Below, piece after piece: positions 46,615-59,817 of a DNA stretch of 64,000 bases. The stretch lies in the NCBI GenBank assembly GCA_031082145.1, contig JAVHLP010000002.1, positions 157,214-221,213 of the forward strand, written 5' to 3'. The first letter of the stretch is position 1. Each line of letters opens with the position of its first letter. Position numbers and translations under genes: made by a program. The stretch comes from a bacterium (GTDB lineage: Bacteria > Bacillota > Sulfobacillia > UBA995). The notes below the pieces were generated by a model. That model worked only from the letters and a program-made list of their open reading frames with translations, was not told the DNA's origin and did no database searches.

Positions 46615-49602
46615 TTGGATAGGCGGGGGCGGTTTGGCCTGTATGCGGCAGCCATCGTAGTCCTGGGGATGGGGGCTCTCCTGGGACTCACATTCGCTAC
46701 TCCCCGGACTGCCGTCGGACCCTTGCTGACACTCGGACTGCTGGTGGCGTTGGCCGAGTTGGGCCAGGTAGTCCTTTGGCCAGGACACGGGGCGTCTCTC
46801 GGGGCCGGCGTTGCCCTGGCCGCCGGCTGGCTGTTCGGTCCTGCCGGCGCTGGCGGGGTCCAACTGGTGGGGGGGGTGCTAGCCGGGTTGGTCGCCCGGG
46901 CCACCCCCCGAGTCCTGCTGCCGAACGTCTCCATGTATGTGAGCTCTGCCATCGTGGCAGCCACGGCCACAGGATTGCTTGCCGAAGCTTGTGCGGGCGC
47001 CGAGCCGGTTCGCTGGCTTGTCTTCGCTCTCGGTCCGGTTCTCTTCTTCGCGACCAACAGCCTGTTGCTCAGCGTGGGGCTTGCCGTTCTGGGCGGGACG
47101 CGGCTCCTGTCCACCTGGCACGATACCATGCGGGCCAGTGTCCCACAGGCTATAGCCTGTGGAGTGGTATCGGTCGGCCTGGTCTACGCCCACGAACTGG
47201 CGGGCATGACGGGGATGGTCGTCCTGTGCCTGTTGGCGGTCGAAGTCAACCGCGTCTTAATGCGACGTTACGCCTCCAGCATGCGCGAACGAGAGGTGGC
47301 CGGCCTGCTGGGGGCGGTCCAGGCCAGTGACGTCCGTCACCGCCGCGGCCACAGCCGTCGCGTGCTGCGCTACGCGATGGCCCTGGGCCAGGCCATGCGA
47401 GTGGCCCGGGCCGACCTGGACCGGCTCCGCCACGCCGCCCTGCTGCACGACATCGGGCTGGCGGGGGAGTTGATGGAACTCGTCTCGCAGCCCAGGCGGT
47501 TGACCGGGGAGGAGTTGTCCCTGGTTCAGCAGCACGCCACCCGCGGTGCCGACATGATCGCCCGGATTGCCGCCCTGCGCGACGTGGCCGACCTCATGCG
47601 CCACCACCACGAGCGCCTGGATGGGCGCGGCTACCCGGCGGGCTTGGCGGGCGAACAAATACCTCTAACCGTCAGGATCTTGTGTGTGGCCAACGCTTTT
47701 GACGCCATGACCACCCGGCGACCACACCAGGCGGCCCTGACCGTGCGGCAAGCCCTCGCCGAACTGGAGGACAAGCAGGGGAGTCAGTTCTGCCCGCTGG
47801 TGGTGCGGGAGTTCGTCGACCTGGTCCGCCGTGAGGACCCCGCCCGCTCCCACGCCTTCATACAGAAGATCGCCGGCCACGAGGAGGAAGGCGAAGTCTC
47901 CGAGCGCCTCAGGCGCTACATCGGCCGATCCCGTTGGGCCCAGGTTGCCCTCGACCTCCAGCCGCAGCCCCGCCTCTTGCGTCTCCTGCTCGAGCGATGG
48001 GGATTGGCCTGCCAGGCCAACTGGAGCACCGGCCTCGAGTGGCCCCGGACCTTGTCGGAGATGGTCCAGGTGCTAGGAGTGAGCCTGGAACTGGACGAAG
48101 TCCTGGCCTTCCTGTGCGGCATGGCGTCGCGGGTGACCGGCCGGGCAGCCGCCCTCCTGATGGCCGACGAGGCGGGCGAGCGGCTCCAGGTGCTGGAGAT
48201 CGAGCCCGGGCCGCTCAAGGAAGCGCCGGAACTGCAGGGGGCCGTCTTCGACGCCCGGTCGGGGCTCTTGGGTATGGCGCTTGCCGGGAACCGTCCCCTC
48301 TACTCCCGCGATGCCCGCACCGATCCTCGGTCCGGCCGGCCGAACCCGTTCGCCCCCCACGGCATGCGGTCGCTGGCGGTGGTGCCTTTTCAACACCGGG
48401 GGAGTCCGGTTGGCGTCCTGCTGGTCTGGGACAACCGGACTCGCCCCCTGCCCCGGGGGGCTGTGAGCCTGCTCACCCTGGTGGGCCGGGAGGCGGCGCT
48501 GGCGGTCGAGAACGCCCGCCTGCTGAAGCTGACCCGGGAGCGACTGGCCGAGATCACCGCCATGAAGGCGTTCACCGACATGGTGCTCGAGCATGTGAGC
48601 ACCGGCATTCTGGTAGTCGACGGGGAGGGAACGGTCAAGCTGGTCAACCCCGAGGCCCGGCGGGTGCTCGGGGACGTCAGGGAGCGAACCCCCGTCACTC
48701 AGGGTGCCTGGGGGCAATTGATGCTGGAAAGCATCGCCGGCGGCCGGGACCGGTCGGCACGCAACATGCGGACAGATGGGGGTAAGGTGCTCGACGTCCG
48801 GTGTTCGCCCCTGAGGGATCCGCAGGGGCGGGTAACCGGGGCCGTGGCTCTGATCAACGACGTCACCGAGCGCGACCGGCTTGAGGCCCAATTCATGCAG
48901 GCCGAGAAGCTGGCCCTGGTGGGTGAACTGGCGGCCGGGGCAGCCCACGAAATCCGCAACCCGCTCACCTGCATTCGCGGGTTCATCCAGCTCCTAAAGG
49001 TACCCGCTCCCGCCGGGGATCTCCCCGCCCAGTACCTGGACATCGTGCTGGGGGAGATCGACCGCATTGAACACATCGTCCGCGATCTCCTGCAGCTCGC
49101 CCGGCCTCCCGAACTCAACCTCGGCCCGGCTGACCTGAACGCACTGGCGAAAGAGGCCTGTCTGCTCTTCATGACCGAGGCGGTCCGGAGGGGAGTGAGC
49201 CTCAGCCAGCAACTGCACCCGGCCCTCCCTCTCGTCAGGGCCGACTCAAACCTCATCAAGCAGGTCTTCTTGAACATAATCGGCAACGCCCTGGAGGCGG
49301 TGGACTCTGGGGGGAGAGTGGAGGTGGTCGGCGAGCACTTGGCCGCGAAGGGGTGGGTAGTATTTCGGGTGCGTGACAATGGGCCGGGGGTACCGCCGGA
49401 GATCCGCGAGCGCATCTTCCACCCCTTCTTCACCACCCGGCCTCAGGGGACAGGTCTGGGCCTGTCGGTCAGTCACGGCATCGTCCGCAACCACGGTGGC
49501 CACATCGAGGTGGGGAGTTCCTCCACCGGAGGGGCCGAGTTCAGCGTCTTCCTCCCCGTCGCCGGGCCGGAGCAGCCGGAGGTGATCACCCCCGGGTCGT
49601 AG
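46615..49602 (+). CDS. Membrane HD-GYP phosphodiesterase fused to GAF/PAS sensor histidine kinase
   Basis: About 995 aa. Residues 1-210 are six or seven TM helices (a MASE-like input region). An HD-GYP domain follows (about 225-420) with HSRRVLRYA, HDIG at 278, MRHHHERLDGRGYP (GYP at 339) and DAFDAM-like segment; such domains cleave cyclic-di-GMP. Then a GAF domain (about 485-640), a PAS domain (about 655-755), HisKA with phospho-acceptor His778 in GAAHEIRNPLT, and HATPase_c with NIIGNALEA, DNGPGVP and GTGLGLSVSHG. The kinase half resembles sporulation kinases (KinA/B type). Combining second-messenger hydrolase and kinase in one chain is unusual. TTG 46615 is seven bases from GGAGGTG; GTG 46606 is too close. 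Confidence 0.9.
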   Translation: MDRRGRFGLYAAAIVVLGMGALLGLTFATPRTAVGPLLTLGLLVALAELGQVVLWPGHGASLGAGVALAAGWLFGPAGAGGVQLVGGVLAGLVARATPRVLLPNVSMYVSSAIVAATATGLLAEACAGAEPVRWLVFALGPVLFFATNSLLLSVGLAVLGGTRLLSTWHDTMRASVPQAIACGVVSVGLVYAHELAGMTGMVVLCLLAVEVNRVLMRRYASSMREREVAGLLGAVQASDVRHRRGHSRRVLRYAMALGQAMRVARADLDRLRHAALLHDIGLAGELMELVSQPRRLTGEELSLVQQHATRGADMIARIAALRDVADLMRHHHERLDGRGYPAGLAGEQIPLTVRILCVANAFDAMTTRRPHQAALTVRQALAELEDKQGSQFCPLVVREFVDLVRREDPARSHAFIQKIAGHEEEGEVSERLRRYIGRSRWAQVALDLQPQPRLLRLLLERWGLACQANWSTGLEWPRTLSEMVQVLGVSLELDEVLAFLCGMASRVTGRAAALLMADEAGERLQVLEIEPGPLKEAPELQGAVFDARSGLLGMALAGNRPLYSRDARTDPRSGRPNPFAPHGMRSLAVVPFQHRGSPVGVLLVWDNRTRPLPRGAVSLLTLVGREAALAVENARLLKLTRERLAEITAMKAFTDMVLEHVSTGILVVDGEGTVKLVNPEARRVLGDVRERTPVTQGAWGQLMLESIAGGRDRSARNMRTDGGKVLDVRCSPLRDPQGRVTGAVALINDVTERDRLEAQFMQAEKLALVGELAAGAAHEIRNPLTCIRGFIQLLKVPAPAGDLPAQYLDIVLGEIDRIEHIVRDLLQLARPPELNLGPADLNALAKEACLLFMTEAVRRGVSLSQQLHPALPLVRADSNLIKQVFLNIIGNALEAVDSGGRVEVVGEHLAAKGWVVFRVRDNGPGVPPEIRERIFHPFFTTRPQGTGLGLSVSHGIVRNHGGHIEVGSSSTGGAEFSVFLPVAGPEQPEVITPGS

Positions 49603-49639
49603 AAGCTCTCTGGGTCAGCCGGGGAAGGAGGGCCATTCG

Positions 49640-51787
49640 TTGACCACCGCCGGCGCCGGCCCGGATTCCCTGCTCCGAGGTTTGAACCCGGCGCAACGGG
49701 AAGCGGTGCTGCATACCCGGGGCCCGCTCCTCATCCTGGCCGGAGCTGGCACCGGGAAGACGCGAACCCTGACTCACCGTATCGGCTACCTGGTAGCCTC
49801 GGGGGAGGCTGCCCCGGGGGAGATCCTGGCCATCACCTTCACCAACAAGGCGGCCACCGAGATGCGCGAACGGGTGGCGGCAACGGTTGGCTCCCGGGTC
49901 GGGCCGATGTGGGTGCGTACCTTCCACGCCACCTGCGCCCGGATCCTCCGCCGGGAGGCGCCGGCCCTGGGCTATTCGCGGGATTTCTCCATCTACGACG
50001 CTGAAGACCAGCACCGGCTGGCCCGGCGGTGCCTGGCCGACCTCGGCTGGGACGAGCGTCGTTACCCACCGGTGGCCCTGGTCGCCGCCATCAGCAAGGC
50101 CAAGAGCGGGCTCCAGGGCCCGGACGAGGCCTGGGAGAGGGCGGGCGATTACTTCGAGGAACGGCTGGCCGTCTTCTACCGGAGCTACCAGGAGCGCCTT
50201 CAGGCCGCCCAGGCCATGGACTTCGACGACCTCATCCGGCTGGTGGTCCGTCTCTTCCGTGAGCGCCCGGATATTCTCGGGACCTACCGGGACCGCTTCC
50301 GCCAGGTCCTGGTCGATGAGTACCAGGACACCAACCATGCCCAGTACGCCCTGGTCAACCTGATAGCCCAGGCTCACCGGAACCTGGCGGCGGTGGGAGA
50401 CAACGATCAGAGCATCTACGGGTGGCGCAATGCCGATATCCGGAACATCCTGGACTTCCAGCGGGACTATCCCGACTCCCGGATCGTCCGCCTGGAACAG
50501 AACTACCGCTCGCCGCGGCCGGTGCTGGAGGTCGGGAACGCCCTCATCATCCACAACTCCCGCCGGATCCCCAAGTCGCTCTGGACCGACCGCGAGGGGG
50601 GAGAGGAGCCCCTGCTCTATCTCGCGGCCGACGAACGGGGCGAGGCTGGTTTTGTGGTCTCCCACATCGCGGCCGGGCTGGCCGAGGGACGTCCCCCCGC
50701 GTCATTCGCCGTCCTTTACCGGACTCACGCCCAGTCCCGGGTCTTAGAGGAGGAACTGATGCGGCGGGGGATACCCTACCGGGTGGTCGGGGGTACCCGG
50801 TTCTATGAGCGCCGGGAGGTCAAGGATGCACTTGCCTACCTGCGAGTTGTGGCCAATCCGGCCGACGACCTGTCCCTGGAGCGGGTGATCAACGTTCCCC
50901 CGCGGGGCGTGGGGACGGCATCGCTGGCCCACCTGAGGTCCCTGGGCCTTCCGCTACTGGAGGCGTGCCGGTCGGCCAGCGAGTTGCCTGCCCGGTGTCT
51001 GGCCGCTCTGGGCGAGCTGGTCGAGACCCTGGACCGGCTGCGGCTGGAGAGAGAGGATCTGACCCTGCCCGGATTGGTGCGCCGGGCCGTGGAGGACACC
51101 GGGTATGCCGGCTGGCTAGAACGTCAAGGCACGGAAGAGGCCCTGGGGCGGCTAGACAACCTCAGGGAACTGGCCTCTCTGGCCGAGAGCTTCGCCCGCG
51201 ACAGCGACGACCCGTCCCTGGATGCCTTTCTTGCCTTTACAGCCCTGGTTGCCGATGTGGACAGCCTGGAAGAGGGCGAAGGGGGCGTGGTCCTGATGAC
51301 CGCCCACAATGCCAAGGGACTGGAGTTCCCCACCGTTTTCCTGGTGGGCCTGGAGGAAGGGCTTTTCCCCCATGCCCGCTCCCTCGAGGGACAGGACGAA
51401 CTGGAGGAGGAACGACGGCTCCTCTACGTGGGCGTGACCCGGGCCCAGGAAGAACTGCTGCTCAGCTACGCCCGGACTCGCGTCCTGTTCGGGCGGCCCA
51501 CGGTCAGGATGCCTTCGCGGTTCCTCGGCGAGATCCCCGAGACCCTGCTGCGGCGTTGTGTTGATAAGCCCCCGCCGACGCCGCGACCCGCCATGAAGGT
51601 TGAGCATTCCGCCCCGGGCGATGACGATGCCTTCCACCCCGGCGAACGGGTGCTGCACCCCAAGTGGGGAGTGGGGACGGTGGTGGCCCGTCGCCCGACC
51701 GGTGATGATATTGAACTGACGCTGGCCTTTCCCGGCATGGGAGTCAAGAAGGTGCTGGCCAGCCTCGCCCGGTTGAGCCGGGCGTAG
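49640..51787 (+). CDS. pcrA: ATP-dependent DNA helicase PcrA (UvrD/Rep family)
   Basis: A 715-aa 3'-5' SF1 helicase used in repair and rolling-circle replication. Walker A LAGAGTGKTRTL, motif Ia ITFTNKAATEMRER, Walker B LVDEYQDTNHAQY, motif III VGDNDQSIYGWRNADI, motif IV LEQNYRSP, and motif V TAHNAKGLEF are complete. The C-terminal GERVLHPKWGVGTVV segment is the PcrA Tudor-like, RNA-polymerase-interacting domain. TTG 49640 follows AAGGAGG. Starts an operon with a flippase gene and ligA; the pcrA-ligA pairing is common in Bacillota. Confidence 0.96.
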   Translation: MTTAGAGPDSLLRGLNPAQREAVLHTRGPLLILAGAGTGKTRTLTHRIGYLVASGEAAPGEILAITFTNKAATEMRERVAATVGSRVGPMWVRTFHATCARILRREAPALGYSRDFSIYDAEDQHRLARRCLADLGWDERRYPPVALVAAISKAKSGLQGPDEAWERAGDYFEERLAVFYRSYQERLQAAQAMDFDDLIRLVVRLFRERPDILGTYRDRFRQVLVDEYQDTNHAQYALVNLIAQAHRNLAAVGDNDQSIYGWRNADIRNILDFQRDYPDSRIVRLEQNYRSPRPVLEVGNALIIHNSRRIPKSLWTDREGGEEPLLYLAADERGEAGFVVSHIAAGLAEGRPPASFAVLYRTHAQSRVLEEELMRRGIPYRVVGGTRFYERREVKDALAYLRVVANPADDLSLERVINVPPRGVGTASLAHLRSLGLPLLEACRSASELPARCLAALGELVETLDRLRLEREDLTLPGLVRRAVEDTGYAGWLERQGTEEALGRLDNLRELASLAESFARDSDDPSLDAFLAFTALVADVDSLEEGEGGVVLMTAHNAKGLEFPTVFLVGLEEGLFPHARSLEGQDELEEERRLLYVGVTRAQEELLLSYARTRVLFGRPTVRMPSRFLGEIPETLLRRCVDKPPPTPRPAMKVEHSAPGDDDAFHPGERVLHPKWGVGTVVARRPTGDDIELTLAFPGMGVKKVLASLARLSRA

Positions 51788-51796
51788 GAGGTTTCG

Positions 51797-54564
<2,768 letters not shown>

Positions 54565-54566
54565 TC

Positions 54567-54857
54567 GTGACCGTGAGTCGCGACGACGTCCTGCGGGTGG
54601 CGGCCCTGGCCCGCCTGCGTTTCGAAGAAGAAGACCTGGAACGCCTGGCCGCGGACATGAACGCCATCCTGGGGCTGGTTGACCAGTTAGACCGGGTGGA
54701 CACGGCGGCCGCGGCGCCCATGGCCAGCGTCCTGCCGCTGGTGAACGCTTTCCGGGAGGACGAGCCGGCAGCGACCCTGGATCCCGATGACTGGCTGCGG
54801 GCGGCTCCCTGGCGCGAGGGCCCCTTCCCCGGGGTGCCCCGCTTCGTGGAGGAGTGA
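54567..54857 (+). CDS. gatC: Asp/Glu-tRNA amidotransferase subunit GatC
   Basis: A 96-aa linker subunit that wraps around GatA and connects it to Gat[26 protein letters not shown] is the N-terminal helix pair, and the conserved VNAFREDEP near residue 65-73 is the usual GatC loop. GTG 54567 lies two bases after ligA and is preceded by GAGAGGAGG. Overlaps gatA by four bases. Confidence 0.94.
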   Translation: MTVSRDDVLRVAALARLRFEEEDLERLAADMNAILGLVDQLDRVDTAAAAPMASVLPLVNAFREDEPAATLDPDDWLRAAPWREGPFPGVPRFVEE

Positions 54858-56347
54858 GCAGCTTGTCCTCCCTCGGCAGCATCGACCGGTTGGCCGCGGG
54901 GATGGCGGCGGGCGAGTTCACGGCCGTGGAGCTCGCCCGGGAAGCACTGGACCGCATCGCCACCCTTGACGGCCGGCTCAACTCCTTTGTCACCCTGACC
55001 CCGGAACGGGCGCTGGCCCAGGCGGAAGCGGTGGACAATGCCCGGACGCGGGGAGAGACGCTCGGTCCCCTGGCCGGCATCCCCATGGCCTTGAAAGACA
55101 ACCTGTGCACCCGCGGCATCCTCACCACCTGCAGCTCGCGGGCTTTGAAGAACCACGTTCCCCCCTACGACGCCACCGCCTGGTGCCGCCTGGAGGCGGC
55201 CGGCGCGGTGCTACTGGGAAAGACCAACCTGGATGAGTTCGCCATGGGGTCCTCCACCGAGAACTCGGCTTTCTTCCCGACCGGCAACCCCTGGGACCCG
55301 GGTCGGGTGCCCGGCGGGTCCAGCGGCGGGTCGGCCGCCGCGGTTGCCTCCGGCGAGGTCGTCTACGCCCTGGGCTCCGACACCGGCGGCTCGATTCGCC
55401 AGCCCGCCGCCCTGACCGGGGTTGTGGGGCTCAAGCCGACCTACGGCCGGGTCTCCCGCTACGGGTTAGTGGCCTTTGCGTCCTCGCTGGATCAAGTCGG
55501 GCCTCTGGCCCGAACGGTGGCCGACTGCGCTCGGGTACTCCAGGTCATAGCCGGTCACGACCCCCTGGACTCGACCTCGCTCCCCGCCGCCGTCCCCGAC
55601 TACGTGCCGTCTCTCACAGGGGACGTCCGGGGGCTCAAGATCGGCGTGCCCACGGAGTACTTTGGGATGGGCGTCGACCCAGAGGTGGCTTCCCTGGTCC
55701 GGGCAGGGATCGAGGTGCTGGCCGGCCTGGGGGCGGAGGTGGCCGAGTGTTCCCTGCCCACCACCGCCCACGCGCTGGCCGCCTACTACGTGCTGGCCCC
55801 GGCCGAAGCCTCGTCCAACCTGGCCCGCTACGACGGGGTGAGTTACGGCCACCGGGCCACCGGAGGGCGAGACCTGGAGGAGTTGTACACCCGCTCGCGC
55901 CAGGAGGGCCTCGGCGCCGAGGTCAAGCGCCGCATCATGCTGGGTACCTACGTTCTGTCCCGCGGCTACTACGACGCCTACTACCTGAAGGCGCAGCGGG
56001 TGCGAGCCCTGGTCAGTGCAGACTTCGAGCAGGCCTTGGGGCGTTTTGACCTGCTGGCGTCCCCCACCTCACCCGAGGTGGCCTTCGCCCGGGGCGAGCG
56101 GGCCGGCGATCTCCTGCGCATGTACATGGCGGACGCATGTACTATCCCGGTCAACCTGGCCGGCTTGCCGGCGATCTCCGTCCCCTGCGGCTTCAGCCGG
56201 GGGTTGCCGGTGGGGCTGCAACTGATCGGTCGCCAACTGGCGGAAGCGACTCTGCTGCGGGCTGCTCACGCCTACGAGGCGGCCACTCCCCAGTGGCGCC
56301 GGGTTCCCCCGCTGGCGGCCGGACAGGAGAGGGGATGGGAGACGTGA
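54854..56347 (+). CDS. gatA: Asp/Glu-tRNA amidotransferase subunit GatA
   Basis: A 497-aa amidase-signature glutaminase that supplies ammonia for converting Glu-tRNAGln and Asp-tRNAAsn. The Lys-Ser-Ser triad is visible: Lys in [10 protein letters not shown] (about residue 80), cis-Ser in [15 protein letters not shown] and nucleophile Ser in [17 protein letters not shown] 54854 overlaps gatC. The end overlaps gatB by 13 bases. The presence of the complete GatCAB implies indirect charging of tRNAGln and/or tRNAAsn. Confidence 0.96.
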   Translation: MSSLSSLGSIDRLAAGMAAGEFTAVELAREALDRIATLDGRLNSFVTLTPERALAQAEAVDNARTRGETLGPLAGIPMALKDNLCTRGILTTCSSRALKNHVPPYDATAWCRLEAAGAVLLGKTNLDEFAMGSSTENSAFFPTGNPWDPGRVPGGSSGGSAAAVASGEVVYALGSDTGGSIRQPAALTGVVGLKPTYGRVSRYGLVAFASSLDQVGPLARTVADCARVLQVIAGHDPLDSTSLPAAVPDYVPSLTGDVRGLKIGVPTEYFGMGVDPEVASLVRAGIEVLAGLGAEVAECSLPTTAHALAAYYVLAPAEASSNLARYDGVSYGHRATGGRDLEELYTRSRQEGLGAEVKRRIMLGTYVLSRGYYDAYYLKAQRVRALVSADFEQALGRFDLLASPTSPEVAFARGERAGDLLRMYMADACTIPVNLAGLPAISVPCGFSRGLPVGLQLIGRQLAEATLLRAAHAYEAATPQWRRVPPLAAGQERGWET

Positions 56348-57801
56348 AGTACGACGTCGCCATCGGTCTCGAGATTCACGTTGAGCTGGCCACCCGCACC
56401 AAGCTCTTCTGCGGGTGTCCCAGCCGATTCGGGGCTCCCCCCAACACCCTGGTCTGTCCGATCTGCCTGGGACTGCCCGGATCTCTCCCCGTCCTGAACC
56501 GGCGGGCGGTGGAGCTCGGCATCCTGGCCGCCCTGGCCCTCGGGGCGGAGGTGGCGGCGGAGTCGGTGTTCGCCCGCAAGAACTACTTCTACCCCGATCT
56601 CCCCAAGGGCTATCAGATCTCCCAGTACGAGCGACCCCTGGCTACCGGCGGTGAACTCTCCTGGGAGGGCCCGGGAGGCCCTCGGACCGCCCGCATCCGC
56701 CGCGTCCACCTGGAGGAGGACGCCGGCAAGTCGCTTCACGGGGAAGACGCCGCCCGCTCGGGATCGGCCGCCGGGTACTCCTTGCTGGACTTCAATCGGT
56801 GTGGGGTTCCCCTCATTGAGATCGTCACCGAGCCCGACTTGACCTCCCCTGAAGATGCCCGGGCCTTCCTGGAAACCCTTCGGCAGCTGCTGGCTTACAC
56901 CGACGTCTCCGACGTCAAGCTTGAGGAAGGCTCCCTGCGCTGCGACGCCAACGTGTCCCTGAGGCCGGCGGGAGCGGCCCAACCCGGGGTGCCGGTCGAG
57001 ATCAAGAATGTGAACTCCTTCCGGTTTGTGCAACGGGCGCTGGCCTACGAGATCGAGCGTCAAGCGGCCCGGTTGGCCGCCGGCCACCCGGTGGCCCGGG
57101 AGACACGGCAGTACCGGGAGGCAACGGGGAGCACCGAGAGCCTCCGCAGCAAGGAACAGGCCCACGACTACCGGTACTTCCCCGATCCTGACCTGGTACC
57201 GGTGGCGGTTGACCCGGAGTGGATCGAGAGCCTGCGGCGGAGCCTGCCGGAACTGCCGGAAGCCAGGCGGGCTCGCTATCGCAGCCAGTACGGGTTGACC
57301 GCGCAGGAGGCGGCCCTTGTCACCGCCTCCCTGCCCCTGGCCGGGTTCTTCGAGGCTACGGTGGCCGGGGGAGCCGACCCCCGGGAAGCGGCCAACTGGT
57401 TGGTGGGCGAGCTGGCCCGGCTGCTCAACGCCCATGCCGCCGACCCCAGCGCCCTCAAGATCGGACCGGGCCACCTGGTGGAGCTCCTGGGTCTCCTGGC
57501 CGCCGGCGTCCTGAGCCGGCCACTGGCCAAGGAGGTCTTTGAGGAGTCCTTCCTGAGTGGCCGCCGGCCGGCCGATATCGTCCAGGCCCGCGGGCTCAGC
57601 CAGACCACCGACGAGGCTGAACTCGCCCGCCAGGTGGAGGCGGTCCTGGCCGCCCACACCGGCCCCGCCGGCGACTACCGGGCCGGCAAGGAACGGGCCC
57701 TGGGCTTCCTGGTGGGACAGGTCATGCGGGCCACCGGGGGTAGGGCCAATCCGGGAACGGTCAACCGGCTGCTAAGAGACAGGCTGGGCCGGGAAGGCTA
57801 A
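56335..57801 (+). CDS. gatB: Asp/Glu-tRNA amidotransferase subunit GatB
   Basis: A 488-aa subunit that phosphorylates the mischarged aminoacyl-tRNA before amidation. [20 protein letters not shown] at the start, [20 protein letters not shown] with the zinc-site cysteines, [18 protein letters not shown] and [17 protein letters not shown] are signatures, and a helical tail domain completes it. ATG 56335 follows AGGAGAGGGG. Last gene of the ligA-gatCAB run. Confidence 0.96.
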   Translation: MGDVKYDVAIGLEIHVELATRTKLFCGCPSRFGAPPNTLVCPICLGLPGSLPVLNRRAVELGILAALALGAEVAAESVFARKNYFYPDLPKGYQISQYERPLATGGELSWEGPGGPRTARIRRVHLEEDAGKSLHGEDAARSGSAAGYSLLDFNRCGVPLIEIVTEPDLTSPEDARAFLETLRQLLAYTDVSDVKLEEGSLRCDANVSLRPAGAAQPGVPVEIKNVNSFRFVQRALAYEIERQAARLAAGHPVARETRQYREATGSTESLRSKEQAHDYRYFPDPDLVPVAVDPEWIESLRRSLPELPEARRARYRSQYGLTAQEAALVTASLPLAGFFEATVAGGADPREAANWLVGELARLLNAHAADPSALKIGPGHLVELLGLLAAGVLSRPLAKEVFEESFLSGRRPADIVQARGLSQTTDEAELARQVEAVLAAHTGPAGDYRAGKERALGFLVGQVMRATGGRANPGTVNRLLRDRLGREG

Positions 57802-57816
57802 CCACCGGGGATCTGA

Positions 57817-58455
57817 TTGCCGGGCTGGGCCTCGCGCCGCATCTCCTGGACGGTGAGCGACGCCGTCCTCATCCTCCTCCTCTGGCTGGGGACCCGGCTC
57901 CTGGCCGGGCGGGCCGGCCTCGCCGTCCCCATCCTCCTCGACCGCGCCTGGCTGCTGGCGCTCTCGCTCGGCGTGGGCGCCGGCCGCCGAAAGGCCGACG
58001 CGCACGACCTGGGGCTCTTCTGGACCGGCGGGTTGTCCCCGGTCCTGACCGGCGTCGTCGCCGGCCTGGGCCTCTTTGCCCTGCTCGTGGCCTCCCGCTG
58101 GGCCGGCCAGGTGGCCCTGGGCGAAGTCGCGCCTCCCTTGCCGCCGGCGTTGCTGCCGCCAGACGGTCTCTCGCCCGCCGGGCTGGCGGGGACGTTGCTG
58201 CTGGCCCCTCTGGCCGAAGAGGTCTACTTCCGCGGCCTGACTTACCCTGTCTTGCGCCGGCTGCTCCGGCCGGCCCCGGCCATGCTCCTCACCGGTCTCT
58301 GGACGGCGCTGGGCGTGCCGGCCTGGGGCTTACCCGCGGGGACGGTGCTGGGAGCGGCCTTGGCCCTGCTCTACGAGCGCGGTGGTTCTCTACTCCTCCC
58401 CTTTGTCAGCCACGTTGTCCTGAACCTGCTGGTCATCCTGTGGGGCCGGCCCTGA
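57817..58455 (+). CDS. CPBP-type (CAAX-like) intramembrane protease homologue, degenerate motif
   Basis: A roughly 200-212-aa membrane protein. Motif 1 EEVYFRG is at about residue 128-134 (EExxxR of the CPBP family), and motif 3 SHVVLN is at about 197-202. The intermediate FxxxH motif is not recognisable in LWTALGVPAWGLPAG, so catalytic competence is doubtful. Family members act in bacteriocin self-immunity or protein maturation. TTG 57817 has no good ribosome site; GTG 57853 is an alternative. Ends four bases from a convergent gene. Confidence 0.75.
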   Translation: MPGWASRRISWTVSDAVLILLLWLGTRLLAGRAGLAVPILLDRAWLLALSLGVGAGRRKADAHDLGLFWTGGLSPVLTGVVAGLGLFALLVASRWAGQVALGEVAPPLPPALLPPDGLSPAGLAGTLLLAPLAEEVYFRGLTYPVLRRLLRPAPAMLLTGLWTALGVPAWGLPAGTVLGAALALLYERGGSLLLPFVSHVVLNLLVILWGRP

Positions 58456-58459
58456 GTCC

Positions 58460-59656
58460 TCAGAAGACCTGCAGGAGCAGGCACTTCAGGTAGCGGGTCT
58501 CCGGCGCGGCCAGGAGAACGGGGTGGTCGGGGGCCTGCCCCCGGGCTTCGAGCAACCGCAGGCGGCGGCCGGCGTCCCCCGCCGCGTCCACCAGAACGTC
58601 CCGAAAGGTCTCTTCGGACAGGTGATACGAGCAGGAGGAGGTGACCAGGAAACCACCCGGCCGGACCAGGGCCAGGGCCCGCAGGTTGATCTCCTTGTAG
58701 CCGCGGATAGCCCCTGGCAGTGCGGCGCGGCTGCGGGCAAAGGAGGGTGGGTCCAGCAGCACAAGGTCGAACACTTGCCTCTCCCGCGCCAGCCGGCGCA
58801 GTTCATCAAAGGCGTTGCCCACCTGGAAGCGGACCCGATCCCCGAGATGGTTGCGATCGGCATTGGCGGTGGCCAGGGCCACCGCCTCGGAGGAGATCTC
58901 CACTCCCGTCACCTCGGCCGCCCCGTACCGGGCGGCATGGAGGGCGAAGGCGCCCGTGTAGCAGAATGCGTCCAGCACTCTGGCCCCCTGACAGAGGGGG
59001 GCGATGGCCCGCCGGTTGGCGGCCTGGTCCAGGAAGTAGCCGGTCTTCTGCCCGCCCTCGATGTCAATCTCGATCGCCAGATCGGTATCCTCTACCACCA
59101 GCCGCGTGCTGCCGCACCCCCGCAGCCACCGTTTTTCCAGGACCAGCCCTTCCAGCCCCCGGACGGGGGCGTCGTTGCGGGCGTAGATGCCTCCGGGCGC
59201 CAGGAGATCCTCCAGGGCGTCCAGCACGGCCGGGAGCAGGCGCTCGGCCCCCAGGGCGAGGGCCTGCACGACCAGGACGTCCCCGAAGCGATCGACCACT
59301 ATCGCCGGCAGGCCATCGGCTTCGCCGTTGACGACCCGGCAGAGCCTCGGGGCACCCGTCCCTGCTGTCAGTCCACTCGCCGACAGCCAGCGGCGGTGCT
59401 CCCCGGCGGCGGCCACCCGCTCCCGCAGGAACGCGGCGTCGACCGGGCGATCTTCTCTCGTCAGCAGGCGAACGGTGATCTGGGAGGCGGGGTTCCAGTA
59501 GCCCCGGCCCAGGAACCGGCCCCGATGGTCGGTCACCGTCACCACGTCGCCAGGGGTGGCCTCCCCCCGGATCTCCTCGATCTCGGTGCCGAACACCCAG
59601 GGGTGGCCCTGCTCCACCCGCCGCGTCCTCCGGCCGACCAGGCGCACCTCGGCCAT
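58460..59656 (-). CDS. rlmI: RlmI-type 23S rRNA (cytosine-C5) methyltransferase
   Basis: A 398-aa class I rRNA methyltransferase. N-terminal PUA domain (RRVEQGHPWVF to about residue 75), the EEHD-like middle, then a Rossmann fold with QKTGYFLDQAANR, LDAFCYTGAFALHAA, GVEISSEA, and LLDPPSFARSRAALPG; a TSSCSYH motif carries the catalytic Cys region. This is the COG1092/RlmI architecture. Start ATG 59656. Which position of rRNA is modified cannot be told from sequence. Single gene, divergent from dcd. Confidence 0.92.
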   Translation of the reverse strand: MAEVRLVGRRTRRVEQGHPWVFGTEIEEIRGEATPGDVVTVTDHRGRFLGRGYWNPASQITVRLLTREDRPVDAAFLRERVAAAGEHRRWLSASGLTAGTGAPRLCRVVNGEADGLPAIVVDRFGDVLVVQALALGAERLLPAVLDALEDLLAPGGIYARNDAPVRGLEGLVLEKRWLRGCGSTRLVVEDTDLAIEIDIEGGQKTGYFLDQAANRRAIAPLCQGARVLDAFCYTGAFALHAARYGAAEVTGVEISSEAVALATANADRNHLGDRVRFQVGNAFDELRRLARERQVFDLVLLDPPSFARSRAALPGAIRGYKEINLRALALVRPGGFLVTSSCSYHLSEETFRDVLVDAAGDAGRRLRLLEARGQAPDHPVLLAAPETRYLKCLLLQVF

Positions 59657-59817
59657 GACCCCGGCTCCTCTCCCGAACAGGCTCCGGCGCCAAGCATTCG
59701 CCGCCGGAACCTGGTGGCCTGCAAGGGTACTGATCGGGGTCGCCGGTGCCAGGAGGAACGCCTTGCCCGGTTGAACTCTACGAAGAGTGAGCTTGGACGA
59801 GAGGAGTGCCGTGCCCC

